Made by a program: the position numbers and the translations under genes. A stretch of DNA of 64,000 nt from CAUPWF01 sp964369775 (GTDB lineage: Bacteria > Bacillota > Clostridia > Lachnospirales > Lachnospiraceae), in NCBI GenBank assembly GCA_964369775.1, contig CAYJHQ010000008.1:18035-82034 (forward strand), read 5' to 3'. The notes under the pieces were generated by a model. That model had not been told where the DNA came from. It ran no database searches and saw nothing but the letters and a program-made list of their open reading frames with translations. Positions 8,322 through 17,723 of this stretch are shown piece after piece; positions within the stretch are counted from its first letter, which is position 1; the number at the start of each line of letters is the position of its first letter.

Positions 8322-8953
8322 CCTAACTTATTTAATATGGTATCTAGTGACTTTACAGAAGGTATCATCAATAAGCAATCTTCATGCAGCTCATTTTGTA
8401 TGTAAAATTCCCCTTTTACCATTAACAATTTATCAGCTTCATAACCAACTTCTACCATAGGAACGTTTAATATTCCTCCCAACATATTCATCGTCCCTGT
8501 AGGAACAGATAGTTGAATATCTAAATTTATCAGTCCTGAAAGCGCATTAGCGTATGAGGAAATTACAATATTCCCCACCTCTGTCAGAGCCGAGAAAGAC
8601 ATCTCGTCTATCTTTTCATAATTTATAACTTCCGTACCTAGCATCTCTTTTATCAATGCATTTGCAAAATTCTTACGGAAGAGAAATAATACAACACCTT
8701 TTACCTCACCTATCATCTCTGCCATTACTGCCATCACTGCTTCTTCTGCATCACCTACATGCCGAATAGACTCATTGAAATCCAATAGTTCTACGCTTGG
8801 TAGCGCAATTCTCACTGGCGTATTCAATATCTGTGAAATCGCGGTAGCTGCGCTTCCCATTCCAATGTTACCAATTTCTTTAATGATGTCTTTTCCCATT
8901 TCGCTTATCTCATCATAATTCGTCGTTCCCATTTTCCATAGTTCCCTTCCCAT
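8315..8953 (-). CDS. cheC: CheY-P phosphatase CheC
   Basis: A 212-residue CheC/CheX/FliY-fold protein that dephosphorylates CheY-P and binds CheD. Both phosphatase signatures (D/S-x3-E-x2-N) are present: DIIKEIGN near 22-29 and SALTEVGN near 119-126, each followed by the conserved Ala/Gly-rich helix. The stop of flgG and the ATG of cheC share one base (TAATG) and the gene overlaps cheD, which suggests coupled translation of the adaptation module. Confidence 0.94.
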   Translation of the reverse strand: MGRELWKMGTTNYDEISEMGKDIIKEIGNIGMGSAATAISQILNTPVRIALPSVELLDFNESIRHVGDAEEAVMAVMAEMIGEVKGVVLFLFRKNFANALIKEMLGTEVINYEKIDEMSFSALTEVGNIVISSYANALSGLINLDIQLSVPTGTMNMLGGILNVPMVEVGYEADKLLMVKGEFYIQNELHEDCLLMIPSVKSLDTILNKLGC

Positions 8954-9666
8954 TATTTTCTCAGACTATTTACTGTACTTGTAACTTCATCTGATACTTG
9001 TACCATCTTCAATACATATGAATATGCTCTTGACGCCTCTATTGTATTTGCCAATTCTGTTGCCAAATCAACATTTGACATCTCCAAGAAGTTCTCCATC
9101 AATTTTGCCTCAGGATTAAGAAATGGCTCCCCATTCTTCTCGACAGGTATAAATTCATTATCACCAACGCTAAGCATTCCATCTTTATTGATAAAATCAT
9201 AGATTCCTGGTAGTCCTGATAATTCATCATCTTCTCCAAGCCTTATTGGATTCCTATTTTCATCTAAGACAAGCTTCCCTCCATCACTCGTAAGATACAT
9301 CCCATCTGCTCTCTCTGACGCTGAGAAGACACCATTTCTAGTGTAACTAATCTCATTAGTTGTAGGGTCTGACAACATAAAGAAACCATCCCCTGAAATC
9401 GCATAATTGTATCCACCTTCTGCTGGTGCAAATCCTGCTCCATTAAAATCTGTATTTGTATGGCTTATCTTAGTTCCTGTGCCTGCTGTTAAGTTGGTTA
9501 ATTCTCCATCCTCTGCTCTCATATTCACATACATTAAATCTTGAAATGCTACAGTCTTACTTTTAAATCCCGTAGTATTTACATTAGCAATATTATTTGA
9601 AATCGTATCCATTCTCTTTTGCTGAGTACTCGTACCCACTGCAGCTGTGTAAAAAGACATATCCAT
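8953..9666 (-). CDS. flgG: Flagellar distal rod protein FlgG
   Basis: Hook-basal-body rod protein of 237 residues. The N-terminal rod motif (QQKRMDTISNNIANVNTTGF, about 15-34) and the C-terminal motif (LEMSNVDLATELANTIEASR, about 192-211) are both intact. The central insert is short. ATG at 9666 follows GAGGAGG at 7 bases. It forms a pair with the gene upstream; this one has the more canonical SNNIANVNTTGFK sequence, so I call it FlgG and the other FlgF, although the two labels could be exchanged. Confidence 0.85.
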   Translation of the reverse strand: MDMSFYTAAVGTSTQQKRMDTISNNIANVNTTGFKSKTVAFQDLMYVNMRAEDGELTNLTAGTGTKISHTNTDFNGAGFAPAEGGYNYAISGDGFFMLSDPTTNEISYTRNGVFSASERADGMYLTSDGGKLVLDENRNPIRLGEDDELSGLPGIYDFINKDGMLSVGDNEFIPVEKNGEPFLNPEAKLMENFLEMSNVDLATELANTIEASRAYSYVLKMVQVSDEVTSTVNSLRK

Positions 9667-9687
9667 ATTTTAACCTCCTCAAATTAC

Positions 9688-10440
9688 TTATCTTGGACCC
9701 AACTGTGTTACAATCTTTTGAAGTAATTGATCATACATCTGCAAAACTTGTGCACTGCTTTGCAATGTTCTCTGACTTGCCATCATATCAGTCATCTGCT
9801 CTATAGAGTCTACATTCGATCCCTCAAGTGCTTGATTGACCACTTGTGCTTCTACTGCTATAGGTGCTGCATTTGCCACAAATACATCTCCTGTCGTCTT
9901 TATTAAATCTGCATCATAATCGTTAAAATCTACAATTTCTAACGTACCGAATAATTGTCCTGTCTCTTCCGAGAAAATATTACCTGCACTATCTGCAATA
10001 ATCTTATCAGTCCCCAATTGAATCGGACCGTTCTCTCCCATAACTCTACCTATTCCTTGTAATGTTAGATATCCTTCTCCATCTAAAGAAAACGAGCCAT
10101 TTCTAGTATATACATTTCCTTCGTCTGTCTGGATTGTGAAAAATCCACTGGATTGTAATGCAAAGTCCAAAGGATGAGTAGTCGGCATGGCTCCTACTTG
10201 ACTAAAGTCAGTATAATTCCTATCTGCCACCACTGCTTTGTAAATTGATCCTACTTCTGTTGCTCCCTCCATTGCTTTGTTCTGACTTCTAGATACCATT
10301 ACCTCTTCAAATGTCTGTGCTATAAATTTATCACTCTTATATCCAGATGTAGATACATTTGACATGTTATTACTAATCACATTTAGGTTTCTAGTTTGTG
10401 TTAACATACTCGAAGTTAAATTATAAAATCCTTGGTTCAT
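9688..10440 (-). CDS. flgF: Flagellar rod protein FlgF/FlgG-type
   Basis: A 250-residue rod-family protein. The N-terminal motif is NLNVISNNMSNVSTSGYKSD (about 17-36). The C-terminal segment EGSNVDSIEQMTDMMASQR (about 207-225) matches the Flg_bbr_C domain. It is exported through the type III apparatus to form the rod. The start ATG at 10440 follows AGGAGGGAAATAT. It sits between the sigma-28 gene and flgG; a rod gene pair at this place is normal in Clostridia and Bacilli. Confidence 0.85.
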   Translation of the reverse strand: MNQGFYNLTSSMLTQTRNLNVISNNMSNVSTSGYKSDKFIAQTFEEVMVSRSQNKAMEGATEVGSIYKAVVADRNYTDFSQVGAMPTTHPLDFALQSSGFFTIQTDEGNVYTRNGSFSLDGEGYLTLQGIGRVMGENGPIQLGTDKIIADSAGNIFSEETGQLFGTLEIVDFNDYDADLIKTTGDVFVANAAPIAVEAQVVNQALEGSNVDSIEQMTDMMASQRTLQSSAQVLQMYDQLLQKIVTQLGPR

Positions 10441-10454
10441 ATATTTCCCTCCTA

Positions 10455-11201
10455 TTAATTACTCATTTCAATGTGTCCACGCAATTTATTGATAGCCATC
10501 GCATGAATCTGTGAAACTCTTGGCTCACTCAAATCCATAACTGATGCAATTTCTTTCATGTTTATCTCTTCAACATAATAGAGCGAGATTACTAACTGTT
10601 CCTTTTCATTTAACTTATGTATTCCCTCTATCAACGTCTGTTTTAATTCTAACTCTAGGTAATTCTCTTCAGGTTGTTCCTCGATTTTATCCGAAGATAC
10701 TTGGGTTGCTTTTCTTTGCTCACTACTTTCTTCAAGTGCCATATCTAGGGATAAAATAGAAAATAAATTTGCTTTCCCCATAACACTATCATACTTGCCT
10801 TCTTCGATGTTAAGAATTTTAGCTACCTCTTCTGGCTCCGGTTCTCTTCCATGCTCTGTGTAAAACGCAGTGATTGTTTCGTTAATATCTTTGTATGTCT
10901 TTCTTACACCACGAGGTACCCAATCTTGTTTTCTCGCTAAATCTATAATCATTCCTTTTAATCGCTTTGAAACAAAGGTTTCGAATTTTGCATTTTTAGA
11001 AGAATCGTATCTATCGATTTCTTTCATTAAGATGATAACACCTTCATTGATAATATCTTCTACCTGTTCAAATCCAATATATACGTTACGCATCTGAAGC
11101 GCGATGCTCTTTACGACTGGAAGGTAGCGAAGCGCAATCTCTTGCTTAATATCTAATCTCCCTGTACTTTTGTAGAGAGTAAATAGTTCTTCATTTGTCA
11201 T
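10455..11201 (-). CDS. fliA: RNA polymerase sigma-28 factor (FliA/SigD)
   Basis: Alternative sigma factor of 248 residues of the FliA/WhiG family. Region 2 carries AFETFVSKRLKGMIIDLARKQD-type sequence (about 72-95) and WVPRGVRK. Region 3 includes EPEPEEVAKILNI. Region 4 has LNEKEQLVISLYYVEEINMKEIASVMDLSEPRVSQIHAMA (split over about 196-238), the SigD-type helix-turn-helix. It should direct transcription from TAAA-N-GCCGATAA promoters, seen in this window before fliC and, less perfectly, before fliD and the sugar operon. No anti-sigma flgM is in the window. Start ATG at 11201 after AGAGG. Confidence 0.94.
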   Translation of the reverse strand: MTNEELFTLYKSTGRLDIKQEIALRYLPVVKSIALQMRNVYIGFEQVEDIINEGVIILMKEIDRYDSSKNAKFETFVSKRLKGMIIDLARKQDWVPRGVRKTYKDINETITAFYTEHGREPEPEEVAKILNIEEGKYDSVMGKANLFSILSLDMALEESSEQRKATQVSSDKIEEQPEENYLELELKQTLIEGIHKLNEKEQLVISLYYVEEINMKEIASVMDLSEPRVSQIHAMAINKLRGHIEMSN

Positions 11202-11211
11202 CTATATACCT

Positions 11212-13269
11212 CTATTCTGCATTAATATTTCCGATTGCTTGTATTTGAACATTATTAGCAATTTCATTAAATGCCAATACATAAAGTGATGGGTAGAATT
11301 GTTCAAGCATCTGATACAGATGTGGGCGAATCACTTGACTTGTCAATATGATTGCATCCTGTGATAGTTCTTGAAACTTCTTTAGCTGTTCGCCTATCTG
11401 CTGGATCATGCTTTGTATCACTTCCGGGTTCATCGCTAAGTACACACCTTTATCACTTTTAGCCATACTTGAAACTAGCATTTTTTCTAAGTTAGCATCT
11501 ATAGTAACTACTCGCATCTGCCCACTCTCACAAAATCTTCTCGTGATAGTTCTCTTTAATGCAACACGAATATTTTCAGTCACGCTCATTAAATCTAACC
11601 CTGCTCCCGCACTGTCTGCAATTGTTTCAAGAATTGTTTCCATATCTTTAATCGGAACGCCCTCTTTTAATAAGTTTATCAGAATTTTCTGTAAATTTCC
11701 ATACGAAACTATATTTGGCACGACTTCATTTACTAATTCCTCTGCAATTTTTTTTGTATTTTCAAGTAGTAATACCACCTCTTGTCTACTCAGCAATTCA
11801 TAAGAATGTTGCTTTATCGTCTCAGATAAATGCGTCAACATAACTGAAAGTGGATCGATAACTGTGTACCCGTATATCTCTGCCATTTCTTTATTCTCTG
11901 GAAGTATCCATTTACTCGGAATTCCATACGCTGGCTCTATTGTGTCAATTCCTACTATATCACCTGCTGGAGCAGATGGCTCTAAGGCTAGGTAATGATC
12001 TACTAATATCTCTCCCCTTGCAATCTCTTCTCCTTTTATTTTCACAACATACTGATTTGTATTCAATCTGGAGCTATCTCTCAATCGCACGGATGGTATA
12101 ACAAATCCCATTTCCTCTGCATACTGCCTTCTGAATATGACAATCCTATTAATCATTCTTCCGCCGTTCGATTCATCAATTAGCGGAATTAAGCTATATC
12201 CAAACTCCATCTCAATCGGTTCAACCCCAATAATAGAATACACATTGTTAATATCTCTGTAATAATCTTCTTCTGAAGCTGTCTGTTCTTGTGGCACCAG
12301 TACTTCTTGCTCTTCTGCTTCTTTTCCAAATAGCATTCTCCTTGACAATCGATACCCTGCAAAAATCATTCCAAAACCTAATAATACAAGTGGAATCACT
12401 GGCATTCCTGGAATAACTGCTAAGATTAACAGTACGCCACCTGTCATCATAATAGCTCTAGGTTGTGCCAAAAACTGCTTTGAAACATCTTGGTTTAAAC
12501 TTCCCTCTGAAACAGCACGAGTTACAATCATGCCTGTTGCTGTCGAAATCAAAAGCGCTGGAATCTGTGATACAAGTCCATCTCCGACTGTTGCAATCGA
12601 ATAAACTGTCAACACTTCTCCAATCTCCATACCAGACTGAAGTATCCCTATAATAGACCCTCCTATGATATTGATTGCAGTAATGATTAGGGACATAATC
12701 GCATCCCCTTTTACAATCTTAGTCGCACCATCCATTGCTCCATAGAAATCTGCTTCTCTTTGGATATTCTCTCTTCTAATTCTTGCTTGTTGTTCATTGA
12801 TCAACCCTGAATTCAGATCCGCATCAATAGACATCTGTTTCCCTGGCATCGCATCCAATGTAAATCTAGCCGCAACTTCTGCCACACGTTCTGCTCCCTT
12901 AGTAATAACTATAAACTGTACCAAAACGATAATTAGGAAGATAATAAAACCTACTACTACATTTCCTTGGAGCACAAAATCTCCAAATGACTTGATAACT
13001 TGCCCTGCTTCACCTTGTCTCGTTAAAATATTTCTTGTAGACGAAACGTTTATCCCTAGGCGAAAAAGTGTCGTAATCAGCAATAATGAAGGAAAAATCG
13101 AGAACTCTAACGGCTCTTTTATATTCATACTGATTAATAAAATAATCATCGACACAGCTATATTTATAATAATCATGACATCCAACATAAATGGTGACAT
13201 CGGTATAATCAATAGTAATACTACAACTACTACAAAAATAGCAACTGCATTGTTTAGTAATCTTTTCAT
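11212..13269 (-). CDS. flhA: Flagellar type III export gate protein FlhA
   Basis: A 685-residue inner-membrane export component. The N-terminal half contains about eight hydrophobic segments. The FHIPEP-family signature region (RLGINVSSTRNIL, KGAERVAEVAARFTLDAMPGKQMSIDADLN nearby) is clear, and the cytoplasmic half (about 340-685) forms the substrate-docking ring. It lies 3 bases after flhB. The next gene is fliA: flhF and flhG, which often lie between flhA and fliA in Bacilli and Clostridia, are absent here. Start ATG at 13269 after GAGGTAAAAC. Confidence 0.96.
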   Translation of the reverse strand: MKRLLNNAVAIFVVVVVLLLIIPMSPFMLDVMIIINIAVSMIILLISMNIKEPLEFSIFPSLLLITTLFRLGINVSSTRNILTRQGEAGQVIKSFGDFVLQGNVVVGFIIFLIIVLVQFIVITKGAERVAEVAARFTLDAMPGKQMSIDADLNSGLINEQQARIRRENIQREADFYGAMDGATKIVKGDAIMSLIITAINIIGGSIIGILQSGMEIGEVLTVYSIATVGDGLVSQIPALLISTATGMIVTRAVSEGSLNQDVSKQFLAQPRAIMMTGGVLLILAVIPGMPVIPLVLLGFGMIFAGYRLSRRMLFGKEAEEQEVLVPQEQTASEEDYYRDINNVYSIIGVEPIEMEFGYSLIPLIDESNGGRMINRIVIFRRQYAEEMGFVIPSVRLRDSSRLNTNQYVVKIKGEEIARGEILVDHYLALEPSAPAGDIVGIDTIEPAYGIPSKWILPENKEMAEIYGYTVIDPLSVMLTHLSETIKQHSYELLSRQEVVLLLENTKKIAEELVNEVVPNIVSYGNLQKILINLLKEGVPIKDMETILETIADSAGAGLDLMSVTENIRVALKRTITRRFCESGQMRVVTIDANLEKMLVSSMAKSDKGVYLAMNPEVIQSMIQQIGEQLKKFQELSQDAIILTSQVIRPHLYQMLEQFYPSLYVLAFNEIANNVQIQAIGNINAE

Positions 13270-13272
13270 GTT

Positions 13273-14334
13273 TTACCTCAACTTGTTATTTAATTTATAT
13301 ACATAAACTAAAACTTCTGCTACCGCACCGTAAAACTCCGCCGGAATTTCATCATTTACTTCTGCTTGTGCATAAATCCCTCTTGCCAGTGGTTTGTTCT
13401 CTATAACAGGAACTTCATTTTCCTCACCCACCGCGATAATTCGAAAGGCGAGTTCATCTTGTCCTTTAGCAACCACTATCGGAGCCATGTGTTTCTCCTT
13501 ATTATACGAGAGTGCAACTGCAAAGTGGGTTGGGTTCTTAATAATAACATCTGCATTTGGCACTGCTTGCATCATACGCATCCTTGCCATCTGTCTTTGT
13601 GTTTCCTTTATTTTACCTTTAATTTGAGGATTTCCCTCCGTTTGTTTATGCTCTTCTTTTATGTCTTCTTTTGACATACGAATCCTTCTCTCATAGTCCC
13701 ATCGCTGGTACAAGAAATCGAGAAACGCTATTACAGCAAATATCATAGAAATTCGGATGATCATGTCCATGACCATTCCAAACATAAACACCACAGATGT
13801 TGCAACATCCATATCCATAGTTCTTGTAACATCCACTACATACTCTACTAATAAAAAATATACCACTACTATTAATATAACTACTTTGATTAAATTTTTT
13901 ATCAGTTCTACTACATTTTTTAGAGAAAATAATTTTTTTATCCCTTCAATAGGATTCAATCGACTAAATTTAGGTCTTAATGACTTTGATGCGAATAAAA
14001 ATTTCGTCTGTATACTGTGAAGTAAGACTCCTAAAACTATACAGATAAAAGCAAATGGTAATACGATAATTGCTACTGAAGTCACAAATTCTAGAGATAG
14101 TGAAATAATATCATCATTCGTAACTACATTCATATCTCCTACCAATGTGAGAAATCGCTTAGTAAAGTTGCTTATCTCATCGTAGATGTAAGGAAACAAT
14201 GTTTCTATCGCTATAAATGCTACAAAAATAAATACTACATTTACTACGTCAGTACTCTTGAAAACATTTCCTTCTTTCCGTTCATCCCGACGCTTCTTGG
14301 GGGTGGCTTTCTCTGTTTTTGAATCTGCCGCCAA
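13273..14334 (-). CDS. flhB: Flagellar type III export switch protein FlhB
   Basis: Export-gate protein of 353 residues with four hydrophobic segments (roughly 30-50, 85-105, 145-170, 180-208). The cytoplasmic domain has an intact autocleavage site NPTH at 267-270, which lets it switch from rod/hook to filament substrates. The start must be TTG at 14334: no ATG or GTG lies near, an in-frame stop is just upstream, and the conserved beginning SKTEKATPKKRRDE follows at once. AAGGATGTGA precedes it. The rare start may hold down synthesis relative to fliR and flhA. A second, truncated FlhB-like gene is at 31602-31916. Confidence 0.95.
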   Translation of the reverse strand: MAADSKTEKATPKKRRDERKEGNVFKSTDVVNVVFIFVAFIAIETLFPYIYDEISNFTKRFLTLVGDMNVVTNDDIISLSLEFVTSVAIIVLPFAFICIVLGVLLHSIQTKFLFASKSLRPKFSRLNPIEGIKKLFSLKNVVELIKNLIKVVILIVVVYFLLVEYVVDVTRTMDMDVATSVVFMFGMVMDMIIRISMIFAVIAFLDFLYQRWDYERRIRMSKEDIKEEHKQTEGNPQIKGKIKETQRQMARMRMMQAVPNADVIIKNPTHFAVALSYNKEKHMAPIVVAKGQDELAFRIIAVGEENEVPVIENKPLARGIYAQAEVNDEIPAEFYGAVAEVLVYVYKLNNKLR

Positions 14335-14353
14335 AGTCTCTCACATCCTTTTT

Positions 14354-15124
14354 CTAACTTATTGTGGTTAGCACTTCTTGAATGGATCCTACCATCTCTG
14401 TAATTACATTTCCTAAGTAATCTCCTATAGGCGACATCAAAAGCACTAACATAACTATCCCCATGATTACTCTTAACTGTATACTCATCACAAATAAATT
14501 AATTTGTGGAATCATTCTCATCAATAATCCAATCGCAATTTCCATAATAAATTCAAATGCAATCAATGGGAATGCTAGCTTTACTGCAAGCGCTACACAC
14601 TCTAGAAATATCACCAGAATGGCATCTGCTGCATCTGCACCTAAAGCAATTGCTGCATACGGCACTACCTCATGGGAGGTCATCAAAATTTTAAAAACTG
14701 CCAAATGACCATCTACTGCAAAAAATAACAGTAAAAAATATAACTGTAATATATTTCCTGTTAGCGCTATTTGCCCACCGCTTTGTGCATCATATACACT
14801 TGCCATTGCAAGACCCATCTGAAAATCTATAATTGTACCTGCGTAAATAGCAACCATCTCAAATATCTGCATTACCATTCCTATCAAGAAGCCCACTACG
14901 AACTCTTTTAGTAGCAGTACACTATACATAATTGAATTATTTACTTCTATCTCTTGTATCTCTACTGTTGGAAACACTATAACTGCTAACAGCAGTGACA
15001 ATCCAACTTTTAACATATTGGGAATGTTTCTTCGACCAAATATCGGATTCAAAAAAATCATCCCTGACATCCTCATGATAATGAGGGTAAACAAGATAAA
15101 TTCTTGTGTTCCTGCAATCAACAT
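14354..15124 (-). CDS. fliR: Flagellar export protein FliR
   Basis: A 256-residue membrane protein with about six hydrophobic segments, part of the FliP-FliQ-FliR export channel. The segment FTLIIMRMSGMIFLNPIFGRRNIP (split over residues 12-35) is typical, as are FQMGLAMASVYDAQSGGQ and the C-terminal IGDYLGNVITEM. ATG at 15124 follows GGGTAGGTAAAGAGC. It is 9 bases after fliQ and 19 before flhB. Confidence 0.94.
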   Translation of the reverse strand: MLIAGTQEFILFTLIIMRMSGMIFLNPIFGRRNIPNMLKVGLSLLLAVIVFPTVEIQEIEVNNSIMYSVLLLKEFVVGFLIGMVMQIFEMVAIYAGTIIDFQMGLAMASVYDAQSGGQIALTGNILQLYFLLLFFAVDGHLAVFKILMTSHEVVPYAAIALGADAADAILVIFLECVALAVKLAFPLIAFEFIMEIAIGLLMRMIPQINLFVMSIQLRVIMGIVMLVLLMSPIGDYLGNVITEMVGSIQEVLTTIS

Positions 15125-15133
15125 GCTCTTTAC

Positions 15134-15397
15134 CTACCCTTGCACTATCATCTCAAACACTCTTATTGCAAATTCTTGCAAACCTGTTAATATCGCATTC
15201 CCTGTAAGTACTAACATTATTCCTATCACCAATAACTTGGGTACAAATGTTAATGTCTGTTCATTAATCTGGGTTGCTGCTTGTAGGATAGAAATAGCAA
15301 TACCTACTATCATAGATACTATTAACATCGGTCCACCAAACTGAATTGCCAAATAAAACAGTTCTACAAACAAGTCATTGATTTCCCCTATCGACAT
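15134..15397 (-). CDS. fliQ: Flagellar export protein FliQ
   Basis: A short protein of 87 residues with two transmembrane helices (about 15-38 and 50-75) and the family segment SILQAATQINEQTLTFVPK. Four FliQ copies join FliP and FliR in the export gate. ATG at 15397 follows AAGGGGGATAG. Standard position between fliP and fliR. Confidence 0.94.
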   Translation of the reverse strand: MSIGEINDLFVELFYLAIQFGGPMLIVSMIVGIAISILQAATQINEQTLTFVPKLLVIGIMLVLTGNAILTGLQEFAIRVFEMIVQG

Positions 15398-15445
15398 AGC
15401 ACTCTATCCCCCTTCTACTTTGTGTAACTCATGTCTCTCACCCGG

Positions 15446-16108
15446 TCATATGTTAAAACTTTGAACCATCGATGAAAATAACAGCTCCCACCCATTAATC
15501 GATACAAAGAGTAACAGTTTAAACGGTAGGGAAATGGTCGCTGGTGGCAACATAATCATCCCCATTGACATCAGTGTACTCGCAACGATGATATCAATTA
15601 ATAAAAACGGTATAAATAGCAGTAATCCTGCTGTAAATCCCCTTCCTAACTCACTTGTCATAAATGCCGGTACTACAACTGTTAGTGGGATATCTTCGAC
15701 CGGTGTATCCTCTGGGGTTCCTGACATATCTAAGAAAAGATTTAAGGAGCTGATCTCCGTCTGCTTTAACATAAAATCTTTCAAAGGAACAGTCGCCCTA
15801 TCTAATGCCTCTTCCTGGGTAATCTCACCTTCGTTATAGGGTGTATAAGCCTCTTCATTTATCGTACTGATCACCGGACTCATTATAAATAGTGTCAAAA
15901 ACAAAGCTATACCTATCAATACCATGTTAGGCGGTGCCTGTTGTGTTCCAAGCGCTGTCCGAGTAAAAGAAAGTACTATAATGATTCTTACAAAGGACGT
16001 CATCATAACGACAATCGATGGAAGCAACATCAAAACTGTCATCATTAATAAAATATCTAGTGTAGGTACTTGTTCTGCATTTATATTTACTAAAGCATCT
16101 GTGTTCAT
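15446..16108 (-). CDS. fliP: Flagellar export protein FliP without a signal peptide
   Basis: Export-channel protein of 220 residues. Conserved segments MMTSFVRIIIVLSFTRTALG (about 34-53), PPNMVLIGIALFLTLFIMSP and the C-terminal FIPFLLIDIIVASTLMSMGM are intact. Most FliP proteins are near 250 residues and start with a cleavable signal peptide; here the mature part follows only about 17 polar residues. An extension is excluded because an in-frame TAA lies 6 bases upstream and fliO overlaps by ATGA. The protein therefore seems to insert without the usual leader. Confidence 0.93.
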   Translation of the reverse strand: MNTDALVNINAEQVPTLDILLMMTVLMLLPSIVVMMTSFVRIIIVLSFTRTALGTQQAPPNMVLIGIALFLTLFIMSPVISTINEEAYTPYNEGEITQEEALDRATVPLKDFMLKQTEISSLNLFLDMSGTPEDTPVEDIPLTVVVPAFMTSELGRGFTAGLLLFIPFLLIDIIVASTLMSMGMIMLPPATISLPFKLLLFVSINGWELLFSSMVQSFNI

Positions 16109-16449
16109 TTGTTACCGTCTCTCTTTCGAATCTTGTCAAAAATCGCCTGAAAATCCATCGGCTCGTAACTTGGTTCACCAATCGAGAAATCAATTAACTC
16201 CTCTTCCTTTATTTCCTTAAGTAATGAAATTTGATTGGCAGCAATTCCCACCAACATATGGTGCTCTCCTACTTTTACAATTGCAATACTCTTATCTTGA
16301 CTGATGTAGACTTGATCCACTAGTCGTATGTACTTTGCTTTCCCTCTAAACTTTCCTACTTTTCCAATGTACCTTGTAGCAAAATATGTTAACACCAGAA
16401 TTGCAATCACCATAACTAGCGTCCCTATTGCACTTAAAATTCCATTCAT
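16105..16449 (-). CDS. fliO: Flagellar biosynthesis protein FliO
   Basis: A 114-residue protein with one N-terminal transmembrane helix (about 7-27) and a cytoplasmic tail containing YIRLVDQVYISQDKSIAIVKVG, typical of FliO/FliZ-type proteins. It helps FliP assemble. It ends in an ATGA overlap with fliP, so the two are translationally coupled. Start ATG at 16449 after AGGAGCGAG. Confidence 0.88.
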   Translation of the reverse strand: MNGILSAIGTLVMVIAILVLTYFATRYIGKVGKFRGKAKYIRLVDQVYISQDKSIAIVKVGEHHMLVGIAANQISLLKEIKEEELIDFSIGEPSYEPMDFQAIFDKIRKRDGNK

Positions 16450-16462
16450 ATTTTACTCGCTC

Positions 16463-17692
16463 CTAACCCAAAGGTATGTCTTTTGTCAAAATTTCAGTAA
16501 TTCTGATACCAAAATTATCATCAACTACGACTACATCACCTTGAGCTATACATTGACCGTTCACATACAAATCTATCTGCTCTCCGGCCAGTTTATCTAA
16601 GACTACTAGCGAGCCTTTATTTAACTCTAGTACATCTTTTACTAGTTTTTTCGTTCTGCCAATCTCAACAGAAACCTCAACAGGAACCCCCATTACAAGA
16701 CCTAGGTTTGTATCGTAACCGCTATCCACTTGCTCTTGTCTCAGATTTGGTACTGCTGGTATACCTGCATTGATTTTCTTATTCTGCTGTGGTTGTGCTT
16801 GCATTTGATTTGACATCGTTGCTTGCATCTGCATCATCTGATTTTGCGTCATCTCCATTTGTGTTTTCATAAGAGCCATCATCTGCTCTAATGTCTCATT
16901 CATCGACGCTGCACCTGGACTGTTTTGAGGCGTTTCCACTACTGTGTTCACTTTTTCTTCTTGCCTTATCTCTTCTTGTCTCACTTCTTTTGGTTCCATT
17001 TCCTTTGGTTCCACCACCATGTTTTCTACCTCTTCAATCACATTCGCTGATTGCTCGATCTCTGCTTCTTCCACCACTTCATCTACCATAGGTGGTCCAT
17101 AAGCCTTATCAAATCCTTCTACTAACTCTTTAGCTAATTCAATCGGTAACAAGTATAGAAAATCTGTATCTACCTTATCGTCGATATTTAAGTTGAATTT
17201 TATCTCTACAAGAGATTCATCCACATTAAAATACCTTGTAATCACCTCGTCGGACTCTTCCATTACAAATGTCTTTGGCGGTGATATATTCACTACTCTT
17301 TCTAACATCTCAGACAACGCTGTCGCTGCTGCGCCCATCATCTGGTTCATTACCTCGCCTATAGCACTTGCTGTTATTTCGTTTACTTCAAAATCATCTG
17401 CGCTATAATCTGTCCCCATCAACATGTTGACAATAATACGAGCCTCATCAAATCCTAGCAACATAATATTGCTTCCCGTTAGACCTTCATCATGAGTAAT
17501 CTCTACACAAATAGAAGGTTCTACGATATCTACTCCAACTCGATCTTTGTCTCTTAGCCTCACCGATGGTATGGTAATGGATACGCGAGCGCTTAACATT
17601 GTAGCAACTGCTGTCGAAGCTGCCCCTAAGCTGATATTTAGTACTTCACCTATCGTGTCTATTTCTCTCGAACTCAAAAAATTTGCATCCAT
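16463..17692 (-). CDS. fliY: Flagellar switch phosphatase FliY (CheC-FliN fusion)
   Basis: A 409-residue C-ring protein. Residues 1-205 are a CheC-like phosphatase domain with both signatures (DTIGEVLN near 12-19 and SAIGEVMN near 108-115). A Glu/Gln/Met-rich linker follows (about 215-320). A FliN/SpoA domain (about 329-403) forms the base of the switch. It removes phosphate from CheY-P at the motor. The usual order fliM-fliY-cheY is changed here to fliM-cheY-flgC-fliY. Start ATG at 17692. Confidence 0.95.
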   Translation of the reverse strand: MDANFLSSREIDTIGEVLNISLGAASTAVATMLSARVSITIPSVRLRDKDRVGVDIVEPSICVEITHDEGLTGSNIMLLGFDEARIIVNMLMGTDYSADDFEVNEITASAIGEVMNQMMGAAATALSEMLERVVNISPPKTFVMEESDEVITRYFNVDESLVEIKFNLNIDDKVDTDFLYLLPIELAKELVEGFDKAYGPPMVDEVVEEAEIEQSANVIEEVENMVVEPKEMEPKEVRQEEIRQEEKVNTVVETPQNSPGAASMNETLEQMMALMKTQMEMTQNQMMQMQATMSNQMQAQPQQNKKINAGIPAVPNLRQEQVDSGYDTNLGLVMGVPVEVSVEIGRTKKLVKDVLELNKGSLVVLDKLAGEQIDLYVNGQCIAQGDVVVVDDNFGIRITEILTKDIPLG

Positions 17693-17723
17693 TTAAACAA
17701 CTCTCTTTCTTGCAATAGTTATT

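Noticed and set aside
12797..13306. Long plus-strand open frame opposite flhA
   Set aside because: It is antisense to a clearly conserved membrane protein, has no recognisable domain and no ribosome site; similar frames lie opposite fliD, fliP and fliF.
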